Shown piece by piece: positions 34,018 to 41,755 of a stretch of DNA of 64,000 nucleotides. Made by a program: the position numbers and the translations under genes. The notes under the pieces are model-generated. The model was not told the origin of the DNA. It worked only from the letters and a program-made list of their open reading frames with translations, and ran no database searches. The stretch's first letter is position 1, and each line of letters opens with the position of its first letter. The DNA comes from Rhodovibrio salinarum DSM 9154 (lineage in GTDB: Bacteria; Pseudomonadota; Alphaproteobacteria; Kiloniellales; Rhodovibrionaceae), in assembly GCF_000515255.1 (NCBI RefSeq), contig NZ_KI911559.1, forward strand, positions 1,525,548-1,589,547. The letters run 5' to 3'.

Positions 34018-36436
34018 CGCGCGTCTCCTTCTTGAACAGGTGGTGGGGGAACAGGCTGACCAGGGCCGGCAGGATCAGCAGGGTGGCGAGCCCTGCCAGC
34101 ACCAGGATCGCCGAGATCAGCGTGCCCACCGTCTTGTATGGCACCAGTGAAGAGGCCAGCAGCGGCAGGAAGCCCACACCCAGGACAATGATGTTGCGGG
34201 TGATCGCCCGGGCCGGCTCCTCGAAGATTTCCGGCAGGGTGCGGGCCCACGATTGGGTGCGGGCGAAGATCTGCCGGCTGCGCGCCAGGAAGTGAATGGC
34301 GTAGTCGACCGCCAGCCCCAGGCTGAGCGACGACAGCACCGCCGTGGGCATGTCGTAGTCCTTCCCGATCCAGCCGACGATGCCATAGATCGTGACCACC
34401 GTGACGGTGAGCGGCACCATCGCCAGCAGGCCCCAACTGGGCGAACGGAACAGCACGATGACCAAGACCAGCACCACCGCGAACGAGCCGAGCAGCGCTT
34501 CGGCCATGCCGGTCACCATCCGCTCCTGCCAGACCAGATTGATGTAGGTGAGGCCGAACCAAGTCTTGTCCATCGCGACCGGCGGCGGGGTATCGGCCAG
34601 GTAGGCGTCGACCGCCTGGACGACGCTCTGCATGTCCTTGTTGTCGCCGCTGTTGAGCTGCAGCCACAGGTTGGCGCGGTCGTAGTCGGTCGTGGTGAAG
34701 TTCCAGACGGTGTCCGGGTCGTGGCTGTTTTCGTAGGTCAGGATGGTCTGTGCGACCGCCTGCGGGCTGTCGGGGATGCGGAAGGCTTCCGGGCTGCCGA
34801 GCAGTTCCCGGTGCACGGTCTTGATGATGTCGGGCAGGGCGGTGACCTTGCCGACGGTCGGAACCTCGGCTTCGAGATGCCCTTGCAGACCGGCGATCCA
34901 GCGCAGCATCTCCGGCTGCTTGAATGGCTGGTCGCCGGCGGACCCAGGGGTGGCCGGTTGCAGGGCTAGGTAGGCCATGTAGCTGCCGGCGAAGTGATCG
35001 TTGATCACCCGGTCCGCCACGCGGATCTCGTGGTCGCTTTCGAACCAGCGGATCGGGTTGTCGTTCACCTCGATCTTGGTGATGCCCCAGACGCTGAGCG
35101 CCAACACGACCGCGCTGCCGGCCAGGATCAGCTTGCCGTTGCCGGCCGCGAAGCCGCCCAGGACCCGCAAGCCTCCGGCAAGCGCGCCGCCCGGGCGTTC
35201 GGTATCTGCGCCCTTGGCTTTCTGCGCGGTGCCGAACTTGGCCAGCGTGGCGTCCGAAACGACCATCAGGTAGGCCGGGCGCAGCGTCACCGTGACGAAC
35301 CAAGCCGCCAGCACGCCGATCGCGACGAATGCGCCGAACACCTGCACCGGCGGGTTCGGGGTCAGGACGAGCGAGGCAAAGCCGGCGATGGTGGTGAGCG
35401 AGGTGAACAGCATCGGCCGCCAGAGTTCGCCCATCACCTCCTGGATGATCTCCAGCCGCGGCCGGTCGGGCGTATAGCGGTCGTGGAAGTCGGACAGGAT
35501 GTGAATGTCGTCGAGGATCGCGATCGGGATGATGAAGATCGGGATCATCGACGACATGATGTGCACGGTGAAGCCGCACACCACGAGCAGGCTCATGGTG
35601 AAGGCCACTGCGATCATCGCGGTGACGAGCGAGAACAGCACCAGCTTCACGTTGCGGAAGAAATAGAGCAGCAGCAGGAAGACGCAGAGCATCGCCAGCG
35701 GGGCGGAGACGGCCATCTGGAAGAACATCTCCGCGCCGAAGCGGTCCTCGGCCACCGGCAGGCCGGTGATGTGGTATTCGGCCCCGGTGTCCGCGAAGCT
35801 GTCGATCTCGTGGCGCAGTTCCTGCTCGACGGCGTGGCTGATCTGCTTGTGGGTGATCGGGAAATAGAGCGCGAGCGCCTTGCCGTCGGCGCTGACCAGC
35901 GTGCCGCGGTACATCGGGATGTTCTGCGCCCGCGTACGCACCTGGACAGCTTCCGCCGCCGTCTTGGGCACGCGCGGCATCAGGTAGGAGAAGTCGACCG
36001 CGCCGATCCCGCTGGTCTCGATGTTGTCGACTTCGCCGGGGGCGATGATGTCCTCGGCGACCACGCGGGCGGTCACCGGCTTTCCGTCCACCGTGATGTC
36101 GAACTTCAGGCTCTTCGCCGTTGCGGTCAGTTGGGCGATGTTGGCGAGGTCCTGCGGATTGAACACGCCCTCCGCGTGGCTGTCGTTGATCACCCCGACG
36201 ACGACGAACTCGTCCAGCCCGAAGATCTGCTTCAGCCGGTGGTGGTCGACGCGGACCGGCGCATCGTCGGCCAGCATGTTTTCCGGGTCGGTGTCGATTG
36301 TCAGCGCCTGCAGCAGCGGCGCGCGGGGGAACAGCGTGCCCGCGACGGCCAGCAGCATGAGGGCGAAGGTAAGCGCCAGCACACTCCAGAAGTAGCCACG
36401 CCGGTGCGTCGCGGCGTGTTCGGACAGCTTGCGCAT
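33959..36436 (-). CDS. RND/MMPL family transporter
   Basis: An 825-residue inner membrane exporter, first gene of the three-gene operon. The N-terminal helix is followed by a periplasmic loop (TIDTDPENMLADDAPVR), then two sets of transmembrane helices with SSD-like texture (FIIPIAILDDIHILSDFHDRY and SLSLGLAVDYAIHFLARSRQ), each with the acidic residues expected for proton coupling. It resembles hopanoid or lipid exporters of the HpnN/MMPL group rather than tripartite drug pumps; no adaptor gene is present. GGGGAGGAG precedes the ATG. A canonical promoter and SqrR-type dyad lie just upstream. Confidence 0.9.
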   Translation of the reverse strand: MRKLSEHAATHRRGYFWSVLALTFALMLLAVAGTLFPRAPLLQALTIDTDPENMLADDAPVRVDHHRLKQIFGLDEFVVVGVINDSHAEGVFNPQDLANIAQLTATAKSLKFDITVDGKPVTARVVAEDIIAPGEVDNIETSGIGAVDFSYLMPRVPKTAAEAVQVRTRAQNIPMYRGTLVSADGKALALYFPITHKQISHAVEQELRHEIDSFADTGAEYHITGLPVAEDRFGAEMFFQMAVSAPLAMLCVFLLLLYFFRNVKLVLFSLVTAMIAVAFTMSLLVVCGFTVHIMSSMIPIFIIPIAILDDIHILSDFHDRYTPDRPRLEIIQEVMGELWRPMLFTSLTTIAGFASLVLTPNPPVQVFGAFVAIGVLAAWFVTVTLRPAYLMVVSDATLAKFGTAQKAKGADTERPGGALAGGLRVLGGFAAGNGKLILAGSAVVLALSVWGITKIEVNDNPIRWFESDHEIRVADRVINDHFAGSYMAYLALQPATPGSAGDQPFKQPEMLRWIAGLQGHLEAEVPTVGKVTALPDIIKTVHRELLGSPEAFRIPDSPQAVAQTILTYENSHDPDTVWNFTTTDYDRANLWLQLNSGDNKDMQSVVQAVDAYLADTPPPVAMDKTWFGLTYINLVWQERMVTGMAEALLGSFAVVLVLVIVLFRSPSWGLLAMVPLTVTVVTIYGIVGWIGKDYDMPTAVLSSLSLGLAVDYAIHFLARSRQIFARTQSWARTLPEIFEEPARAITRNIIVLGVGFLPLLASSLVPYKTVGTLISAILVLAGLATLLILPALVSLFPHHLFKKETRDASRSRSPAGGAAAGAGRR

Positions 36437-36481
36437 GGACGGCGCTCCTCCCCTTGGCCGGTCGTCTTGACGGCGAATCGT

Positions 36482-36535
36482 ATTCGTTCGACCGAATATG
36501 TAAGCTTATACTAATATGCGTTTTTGATAAATCAA
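36482..36535 (-). promoter_or_regulatory. Promoter of the RND operon with ATTC-N8-GAAT operator
   Basis: On the minus strand, TTGATT (36535-36530) and TAGTAT (36513-36508) are spaced by 16 bases. ATTCGTTCGACCGAAT (36482-36497) follows about 11 bases downstream of the -10, near the expected transcript start, matching ATTC-N8-GAAT. A second small palindrome TTGATAAATCAA (36524-36535) overlaps the -35. Confidence 0.65.
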
Positions 36536-36663
36536 TGGCTCAGTCCGCGTACGGCGGGTGTCGGGCGGGGAAGGGCCGGACAGGCCACAAGCCCTGAACA
36601 AGGGGCACGCCCCTGCGACAGACGGTTGCACCCAATTGAATATATCGGGCGTTGTGCTTTTAT

Positions 36664-36684
36664 AGTTATATGAGCGATATAACT
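36664..36684. promoter_or_regulatory. Perfect dyad AGTTATAT-N5-ATATAACT upstream of the Rieske gene
   Basis: Eight-base perfect arms around GAGCG, in an AT-rich island about 75 bases before the Rieske start, within the 324-base spacer to the divergent RND operon. It is a likely operator. The NsrR-like Rrf2 protein encoded at 40.6 kb is one candidate binder. Confidence 0.5.
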
Positions 36685-36760
36685 TTAGGGCCCGCAGCGG
36701 CGCCCGTCACGACGCCAGCCCTCGGGTCCGAACCTGTTAGGAACGGAGGTGACATGAATC

Positions 36761-37333
36761 ATGACATCCACAACGAAGAGCCTTCGGCCGCTCGATCCCC
36801 AGGGCGCCGGCGGCGGGCAGGCGGTCGGTCGCCGGGATTTCCTGGTTCTGGCAACCGGAGCCACCGCCGCCTTCGGCGGCGCTGCTGCGCTATGGCCGTT
36901 CATCGATCAGATGAACCCGAGTGCGTCCAAGATGGCGTTGGCCAGCATCGAGGCGGACCTTTCGCCGGTGCAGGAGGGCATGGCGATCAGCGTGATGTGG
37001 CGTGGCCGGCCGGTCTTTCTGCGCAAGCGCACCCAGGCGGAGATCGAGCAGGCACGCAGTGTCGATCTGGACGCGTTGCCGGATCCCGAGTCGGATGCGG
37101 CGCGGGTCCAAACCCCAGAATGGCTCATCGTCGTCGGCGTCTGCACGCACCTTGGCTGTATCCCGCTGGGCAACAAACCGAGTGACCCGCGTGGCGACTA
37201 CGGCGGCTGGTTCTGCCCGTGTCACGGCTCGCACTACGATACCGCGGGGCGCATCCGGAAAGGACCGGCACCGAGCAACCTGGTGGTTCCGCCCTACACG
37301 TTTGGCGACGGCAACACCGTGACGATCGGCTAG
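36761..37333 (+). CDS. Rieske iron-sulfur protein, bc1-type subunit, without partners
   Basis: A 190-residue Tat-exported Rieske protein: twin-arginine [11 protein letters not shown] at 23-33, a membrane anchor, then the [2Fe-2S] ligands C128 and H130 (CTHLGC) and C152 and H155 (CPCHGS), with the disulfide cysteines C133 and C154. It fits the ubiquinol-cytochrome c reductase iron-sulfur subunit (PetA/FbcF). Neither cytochrome b nor c1 follows; instead a NapC-type cytochrome and a small cytochrome c do. It could be a second copy of the bc1 subunit or serve a different quinol-oxidising complex. GGAGGT lies ten bases before the ATG. Confidence 0.9.
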   Translation: MTSTTKSLRPLDPQGAGGGQAVGRRDFLVLATGATAAFGGAAALWPFIDQMNPSASKMALASIEADLSPVQEGMAISVMWRGRPVFLRKRTQAEIEQARSVDLDALPDPESDAARVQTPEWLIVVGVCTHLGCIPLGNKPSDPRGDYGGWFCPCHGSHYDTAGRIRKGPAPSNLVVPPYTFGDGNTVTIG

Positions 37334-37451
37334 GCCCGTCGACGGTCTGGTCTGCGCCGGGCGCATGCCCCGTCCCGCATGCGTTGGTTGCGTGGATGGG
37401 GGCGCCCGGCTACAGAGGGTGTGGGCGGCGGAAAAATTAGGGTAGGAACGC

Positions 37452-38006
37452 ATGACCACGCCTGGCGCGCGCCGTTGGACGCCGCTGGCCGTCGTCGGTC
37501 TACTCGCCGCCGGTGGCCTGGCTGGGTTGCTCGTGGCGGGAGGCGGCGCGGTCGCGGTGCATCAGACGAACAAGACCGAGTTCTGCACCAGCTGCCACGT
37601 TTACGATCAATTCGCGGCCAACTTTCGGCAATCCACTCACGGTACCAATCCCGTCGGTGTTCGAGCTGACTGCGTGGACTGCCACGTGCCGGACAACAAC
37701 CTGGTCAACATGCTGTGGACCAAGGCAAGGTCCGGCGCGCAGGCTTACTGGGCCTATTATATCGAGGGCATCGATACACCCGAGGAGTTCGCGGAGGTCC
37801 GTCCGGAACTTCAAGAGGAGGTGCACGCCTGGTTTAAGTCACACGACAGCCAGACCTGCCGCTCCTGCCATTCCGTTGAGGCCATGCAACTGGATCAGCA
37901 GCCGCCTGCTGCGCGCGCCTCGCACCAGTCGTTGAGCGCCGGTAGCGGGATGACCTGTGTGGACTGCCATGTGGGCGTGCCGCACGGCCGCGCGTCGGAT
38001 GGCTAA
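37452..38006 (+). CDS. NapC/NirT/NrfH-family tetraheme cytochrome c
   Basis: A 184-residue membrane-anchored quinol dehydrogenase. One N-terminal helix (about 11-35) precedes four heme motifs: CTSCH (45-49), CVDCH (74-78), CRSCH (136-140) and CVDCH (169-173). Family members move electrons from the quinol pool to periplasmic reductases or cytochromes. No terminal reductase gene (nap, nrf, nir, tor) is adjacent; the next gene is a small cytochrome c, the likely acceptor. Confidence 0.92.
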   Translation: MTTPGARRWTPLAVVGLLAAGGLAGLLVAGGGAVAVHQTNKTEFCTSCHVYDQFAANFRQSTHGTNPVGVRADCVDCHVPDNNLVNMLWTKARSGAQAYWAYYIEGIDTPEEFAEVRPELQEEVHAWFKSHDSQTCRSCHSVEAMQLDQQPPAARASHQSLSAGSGMTCVDCHVGVPHGRASDG

Positions 38007-38041
38007 GCAGTGATTCGCCACGCAGTTCAGGAGATTTTGCG

Positions 38042-38350
38042 ATGACTCGTGCCTTGCTCGCGGCCGGTGCCCTGTGCTTGATGACAGTCGGGGTCCAGGC
38101 CGCCGATGGTGATCCGGCCGTCGGCGAAGAATTGGCTCAACGCGCGTGTGCGATGTGCCATAAGCTGCCTGACGGGAGCGGCGTTGCGGTCGGTCCGGCG
38201 TTCGCCGGGATCGCGGCCAACCAGGCGCCTTTGGGGGCCGAAGCGCTCGTCGAGGTCTTGAACCAGCCCCAGCATGCACCGGCGAAGGCGCAAGTCACCT
38301 TGCCGGGCGACGCGCATGATCTGGTTGCGTATCTAAACGGGCTGAACTAG
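38042..38350 (+). CDS. Small class I cytochrome c without an evident Met axial ligand
   Basis: A 102-residue periplasmic protein with a signal peptide (1-20) and heme motif CAMCH at 36-40. The C-terminal helix DAHDLVAYLNGLN is typical. No methionine occurs after residue 38, so the usual distal Met ligand is absent. The segment where it normally lies reads QPQHAPAKAQ, making H78 a candidate ligand. GGAG precedes the ATG; the gene is 35 bases after the tetraheme gene, and a strong terminator follows. Confidence 0.85.
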   Translation: MTRALLAAGALCLMTVGVQAADGDPAVGEELAQRACAMCHKLPDGSGVAVGPAFAGIAANQAPLGAEALVEVLNQPQHAPAKAQVTLPGDAHDLVAYLNGLN

Positions 38351-38362
38351 CACTCGGAAACA

Positions 38363-38391
38363 AGCCGTCAGGCCCTCGGGGCCTGACGGCT
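38363..38391. terminator. Bidirectional terminator between convergent genes
   Basis: A perfect 13-bp stem (AGCCGTCAGGCCC / GGGCCTGACGGCT) with a three-base loop, between the cytochrome c gene and the PCu(A)C-like gene. Confidence 0.8.
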
Positions 38392-38426
38392 GTACCTTCT
38401 GCTCAATAGACGGGTTTGTGGCCGCT

Positions 38427-38960
38427 TTACTGGCTGAAGCCTTGGCCTTGCATTTGGCCACGGCGGGGTTTTGCGACGCCTTCGACCTTGAGGGGGACGG
38501 TCTTGGTACTGCCGTCCTCGAACGTCAGGGTCAGCGGAAACTCGGCGCCCAGCCTGAAGCGCTCGTTGGTGCCCGTCATGCACAGATGGCGGCTGCCGCG
38601 CTGCAGCGTGACCGTGCTTCCCGCCGGAATGGCGAGCGGCCCTTCGGCCGGCGCGGAGCGCTGGCGTTGCATGCCCTGGCCTGGCTGCATGCCGCTTGGA
38701 CCCATACAGCGGTCCAACGATACCGTGCTCGCGACCGGGACCGAGGCGGCGGTGATGACGGCAGGGCCGTCGCCGGCGTTGCGGAGAGTCATGAAGACGC
38801 CGCCGCCTTCGTGCATCGGTGAGACGAGGGCGTGGGCACCGGAGACTTGCACCTGCTCGGCTTGCCCAGCGGCCGCAGCGGGTCCTGCAGTCGCAATCAG
38901 GCATCCGGAGATCACGGTCGCCACCGCGCTATAGACGCATAACATCCGTCGGTTGTTCAT
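38427..38960 (-). CDS. PCu(A)C-like periplasmic copper chaperone with altered motif
   Basis: A 177-residue protein with a signal peptide to about 31. The fold pattern is that of PCu(A)C/DUF461 (GGGVFMTLRNAGDGPAVITAASVPVAS, IPAGSTVTLQRGSRHLCM, FPLTLTFEDGS), proteins that bring copper to cytochrome oxidase CuA sites. The usual first-ligand histidine position reads SLDRCM (D83) and the usual H-x-M reads H125-L-C127-M128. Extra methionines (M86, M91, M97) and a Met/Gln-rich tail are present. Copper binding may therefore use a different ligand set. Confidence 0.78.
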   Translation of the reverse strand: MNNRRMLCVYSAVATVISGCLIATAGPAAAAGQAEQVQVSGAHALVSPMHEGGGVFMTLRNAGDGPAVITAASVPVASTVSLDRCMGPSGMQPGQGMQRQRSAPAEGPLAIPAGSTVTLQRGSRHLCMTGTNERFRLGAEFPLTLTFEDGSTKTVPLKVEGVAKPRRGQMQGQGFSQ

Positions 38961-39075
38961 GGTCCGCCTCCATCCGTGCCAATTGGACCTACAATTGCAT
39001 TTTATAGAATAGGTATGGGGCTGTTCGGGCGGTAGGGCCTGGTTGGGTGCTGTAGTGTCGCACCTGACGCGCGCG

Positions 39076-39549
39076 TCAGGCTGTCTTGCGGCCCCACCAA
39101 CGCCGGGTGTGCCGGCAATAGTCGGTGTAGGGGCGGCCGAACATGTGGGTCAGATGTCGTTCTTCGCGCACGATCACGTAGCGGTCGGTGACCAGCACGG
39201 CCAGGGGAACCATGATCAGTGCCCACGGCAGGTCCGCCGCGATCGCGGCGCCAGCGGTCATCAGCGTCAGCGACACGTACATCGGGTTGCGGGTGTACGC
39301 GTACGGACCGTGCGTCACCAGATTGCGCGCCGGTTCCCAGGGTTCGATCGCGGTGTCCGCGCGCCGGAAGGTGAGCAGGGCCCAAAGCGCCAACCCGACG
39401 GCCGGCAGGGCGAGCGCGCCCGCCAGCATCCAACGCGTGGGCCCGTCGAACGCGCTCCAGGGAATGAGGCGGTCGATCCCCAGGCCGATCAGGAACGCAC
39501 CGGCGTAAATTATCGGCGGGGGCAGCTTGACGTTGGGCTTGTCGGACAC
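39076..39549 (-). CDS. Isoprenylcysteine carboxyl methyltransferase family membrane protein
   Basis: A 157-residue integral membrane methyltransferase of the ICMT/PEMT type, with about four helices and the SAM-binding signature HGPYAYTRNPMYVSLTLM followed by VREERHLTHMFGRPYTDYCRHTRRW. Bacterial members methylate lipids or unknown small molecules; the substrate is not known. It lies between the PCu(A)C-like and DUF2141 genes on the same strand. Confidence 0.85.
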   Translation of the reverse strand: MSDKPNVKLPPPIIYAGAFLIGLGIDRLIPWSAFDGPTRWMLAGALALPAVGLALWALLTFRRADTAIEPWEPARNLVTHGPYAYTRNPMYVSLTLMTAGAAIAADLPWALIMVPLAVLVTDRYVIVREERHLTHMFGRPYTDYCRHTRRWWGRKTA

Positions 39550-39566
39550 GGGGCGCTTCCGTCGGG

Positions 39567-40010
39567 TCAGTAGTTGAGCGGGACTTCGATCACCGGCGCG
39601 GCGGCAGGTAGCTCGAACGCGGCGGGATCGAAGTCAGGCGGACCGCTGATCTCCGGATCGTTCGACAGGCCCCAGGCCTCCGTCGGCATCATGCCGAAGA
39701 AGCGGTCGAGTTCGCCGTCACCATCTTCGTCGTGATAGGCGATGATGGCATAGCGCCCGGCGTCCAGGTCGCGGAAGGTGATCTCGACCGCCCCGTCGCG
39801 GGCCGGGGTCGTGCCCTCCCGGGCGGTGCGGGTCCAATCCCGGAATCCGTCCGTGCCCCGCCAAAAGGCGACGTGGATCGTGCCGTCGCCGCCGCGTACC
39901 CCGGTGACACGGACCGCGAGGTCGCTCGCATGCGCCGGTCCGGCCAGCGCCGCGACCATCGTCGCGGCGAGCCATGCCGGTGCCCATCGTCTCCTGATGG
40001 TGCCGCTCAC
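39567..40010 (-). CDS. DUF2141 domain-containing exported protein
   Basis: About 147 residues from the GTG that overlaps the rhodanese stop. A signal peptide ends at AHASD. The mature part shows the DUF2141 pattern: LAVRVTGVRGGDGTIHVAFWRG, then ITFRDLDAGRYAIIAYHDEDGDGELDRFFGMMPTEAWGLSND. The GELDRFFGMPxE-like segment is the family signature. A small beta-sandwich exported protein of unknown role. Confidence 0.82.
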   Translation of the reverse strand: MSGTIRRRWAPAWLAATMVAALAGPAHASDLAVRVTGVRGGDGTIHVAFWRGTDGFRDWTRTAREGTTPARDGAVEITFRDLDAGRYAIIAYHDEDGDGELDRFFGMMPTEAWGLSNDPEISGPPDFDPAAFELPAAAPVIEVPLNY

Positions 40011-40393
40011 TGCTGCTGACCGCCAACGATGTGCTGTCCGCCGCTGGCGGGGTCGATCGCGACGTACGGCAGGCCGGCCTGTTTCCAGGCGCCGAAGCCG
40101 CCTTCCAGGTGTGCGACCCGCTCGAATCCGGCCTGGACGCACGCTTCCGCCACCCGCCGGGAGCGCACGCCGGAGCCGCAGTGAAACACCAACTTCTTGC
40201 CCTGCTGCGCGGGCAGCATGCGCGCCTCGAAGGTCGACAGGGGCGCCAGCAGGGCGCCCTTGATGTGCTCGAAGGCGAACTCCTGGGGCGTGCGCACGTC
40301 GATCACGGCGACATCGCCGCGTTGCATGGCGTCGTACAGCTCCTTCGGACCCCATTGCTCCAGCGTCGCGCCATTCAGCTCGATCGTCTCCAT
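40007..40393 (-). CDS. Single-domain rhodanese-like protein
   Basis: A 128-residue sulfurtransferase-type protein. VAVIDVRTPQEFAFEHIKGA and the active-site loop HCGSGVRSRR with C72 are clear. No signal peptide, so it is cytosolic and could handle persulfide or protect against cyanide/sulfide. GAGGAGG precedes the chosen ATG. The stop overlaps the DUF2141 start, and the gene is divergent from the NsrR-like regulator, which may control it. Confidence 0.88.
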   Translation of the reverse strand: METIELNGATLEQWGPKELYDAMQRGDVAVIDVRTPQEFAFEHIKGALLAPLSTFEARMLPAQQGKKLVFHCGSGVRSRRVAEACVQAGFERVAHLEGGFGAWKQAGLPYVAIDPASGGQHIVGGQQQ

Positions 40394-40588
40394 CGCGGGC
40401 GTCCTCCTCGTCGTCATGGTGGCGGTGGGCCTGGGGCGAGCGCGTGACGTCGCCGCCCGGCTATCATTTAAGGTAACAGTGATATGAGTAACGGCGATAC
40501 GGGGCTTGGGCAAAGCGATATTGCGGATTTAACTTATAGAGATCGACGATGGCCCCAAGCGTCACCGGAATCGGGGAGGGCAAGGACG

Positions 40589-41053
40589 ATGCGGCTCAAG
40601 AACTACACAAACTATGCCCTGCGCACCCTGCAGATGGCGGCTTTGCGCGCGCCCGCGCTTACCCAAGTGGATCAGGTCGCCACAGCGCACGGAATCTCGC
40701 GCGCGCACATCATGAAAATCGTCCACGAACTGGGGAGGGCCGGCTATGTGGAGACGGTGCGCGGGCGTGGCGGCGGCTTCCGGCTGGCGCGCGACCCGGC
40801 GGAAATCACGTTGGGCGAGGTCGTCCGCCTGACCGAAGCGCCGATCGAACTGGTGGAGTGCTTCAATGACGACACCAACAGTTGCCCGCTGATCGGCATC
40901 TGCCGCCTGTCGACGGCCCTGGACGCCGCGCTGGAGGCTTTCTTGCAGGTGTTGGACGGCATCACGGTCACCGACCTCGCGGGCAACCGCCGCGATCTGG
41001 TCGCCCGCCTGGGCCCCGTCGCCGAAGCCCCCGCGCCGGAACCCACGGGATAG
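40589..41053 (+). CDS. Rrf2 family regulator, NsrR-like
   Basis: A 154-residue winged-helix regulator beginning MRLKNYTNYALRTLQMAAL. The sequence GISRAHIMKIVHELGRAGYVETVRGRGGGFRLARDP and ELVECFNDDTNSCPLIGICRL are close to NsrR, the nitric-oxide sensor. Three cysteines, C91, C99 and C105, could ligate the Fe-S cluster, as in NsrR proteins. AAGGA precedes the ATG. It is divergent from the rhodanese-DUF2141 pair and downstream of the cytochrome cluster, so NO or redox control of these genes is plausible but unproven. Confidence 0.85.
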   Translation: MRLKNYTNYALRTLQMAALRAPALTQVDQVATAHGISRAHIMKIVHELGRAGYVETVRGRGGGFRLARDPAEITLGEVVRLTEAPIELVECFNDDTNSCPLIGICRLSTALDAALEAFLQVLDGITVTDLAGNRRDLVARLGPVAEAPAPEPTG

Positions 41054-41101
41054 CAGGGGTGGAAACTCGCAGGTAGGCCGCTTGCAACTCCGGAGCCTGG
41101 C

Positions 41102-41722
41102 TCAGTCGGCCTGCTTTTCGAGGATGTAGACGGTCGATTTCGAGCCGAGCTTGACCAGATGGTCGCCATGCTCCTGGAAGCGCTCGGCGACCTTCCCGGT
41201 CTCGATTGCCCGCGCGAGACGCGATGTGTACGCCGGCTCGGCCAGCGTATGGTCGTTGTAGGAGAGCGCCAACAGCCCGCCTGGGACGAGGCGGTCGAGC
41301 AGGGTATCCAGATAGTAGGCCGGCGCGGCGCCCGGCGAGAGGGCGCCGATCGCTGCGATCGCCGCGTAGTCGCCGGGCGCGGTGTCGGGGGCTTCGTCGG
41401 GCGCGAGTTTGAAAAGATGGCGATAGATGCCGCGTGTCCGGGCCGTCTCCAGCATCGGCCCGGAGAGGTCGCAGCCGTCGATGACCGAAAACCCCTCGGC
41501 GGCGAGCGCTGCGCCCGAAAGTCCCGTCCCGCAGGCGAAATCGAGGATCGGTGTGTTGGGGGTCGGCAGATGTGCCGCCAGCGCTGCCGCGACGCGGCCC
41601 GGCGTCATGTAGCCGTTACCCGTCACGTCGGTGTCGTACGTGCCCGCCCAATCGTTGTAGAGCGTCTCGACCGCGTCCTGCGCCGTCGTGCGGTAGACTT
41701 TGTCAAAGAAGTCGCTTGCCAT
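41102..41722 (-). CDS. Class I SAM-dependent methyltransferase
   Basis: A 206-residue protein with motif I ILDFACGTGLSG, followed by VIDGCDLSGPMLETAR at the second strand, and a later LVPGGLLALSYN. The N-terminal AVETLYNDWAGTYDTDVTGNGYMTP is like the family of small-molecule methyltransferases related to WBSCR27. No substrate can be named. Convergent with the NsrR-like gene, 49 bases apart. Confidence 0.82.
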   Translation of the reverse strand: MASDFFDKVYRTTAQDAVETLYNDWAGTYDTDVTGNGYMTPGRVAAALAAHLPTPNTPILDFACGTGLSGAALAAEGFSVIDGCDLSGPMLETARTRGIYRHLFKLAPDEAPDTAPGDYAAIAAIGALSPGAAPAYYLDTLLDRLVPGGLLALSYNDHTLAEPAYTSRLARAIETGKVAERFQEHGDHLVKLGSKSTVYILEKQAD

Positions 41723-41755
41723 GCAGGTGAGGCTACCCCGCCCGCGGTGCGAGGT

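Noticed and set aside
34994-36514. A 506-codon plus-strand frame opposite the RND transporter gene
   Set aside because: Asp/His/Arg-rich shadow; the minus-strand protein has proper membrane helices and family motifs, and the frame runs across the RND promoter.
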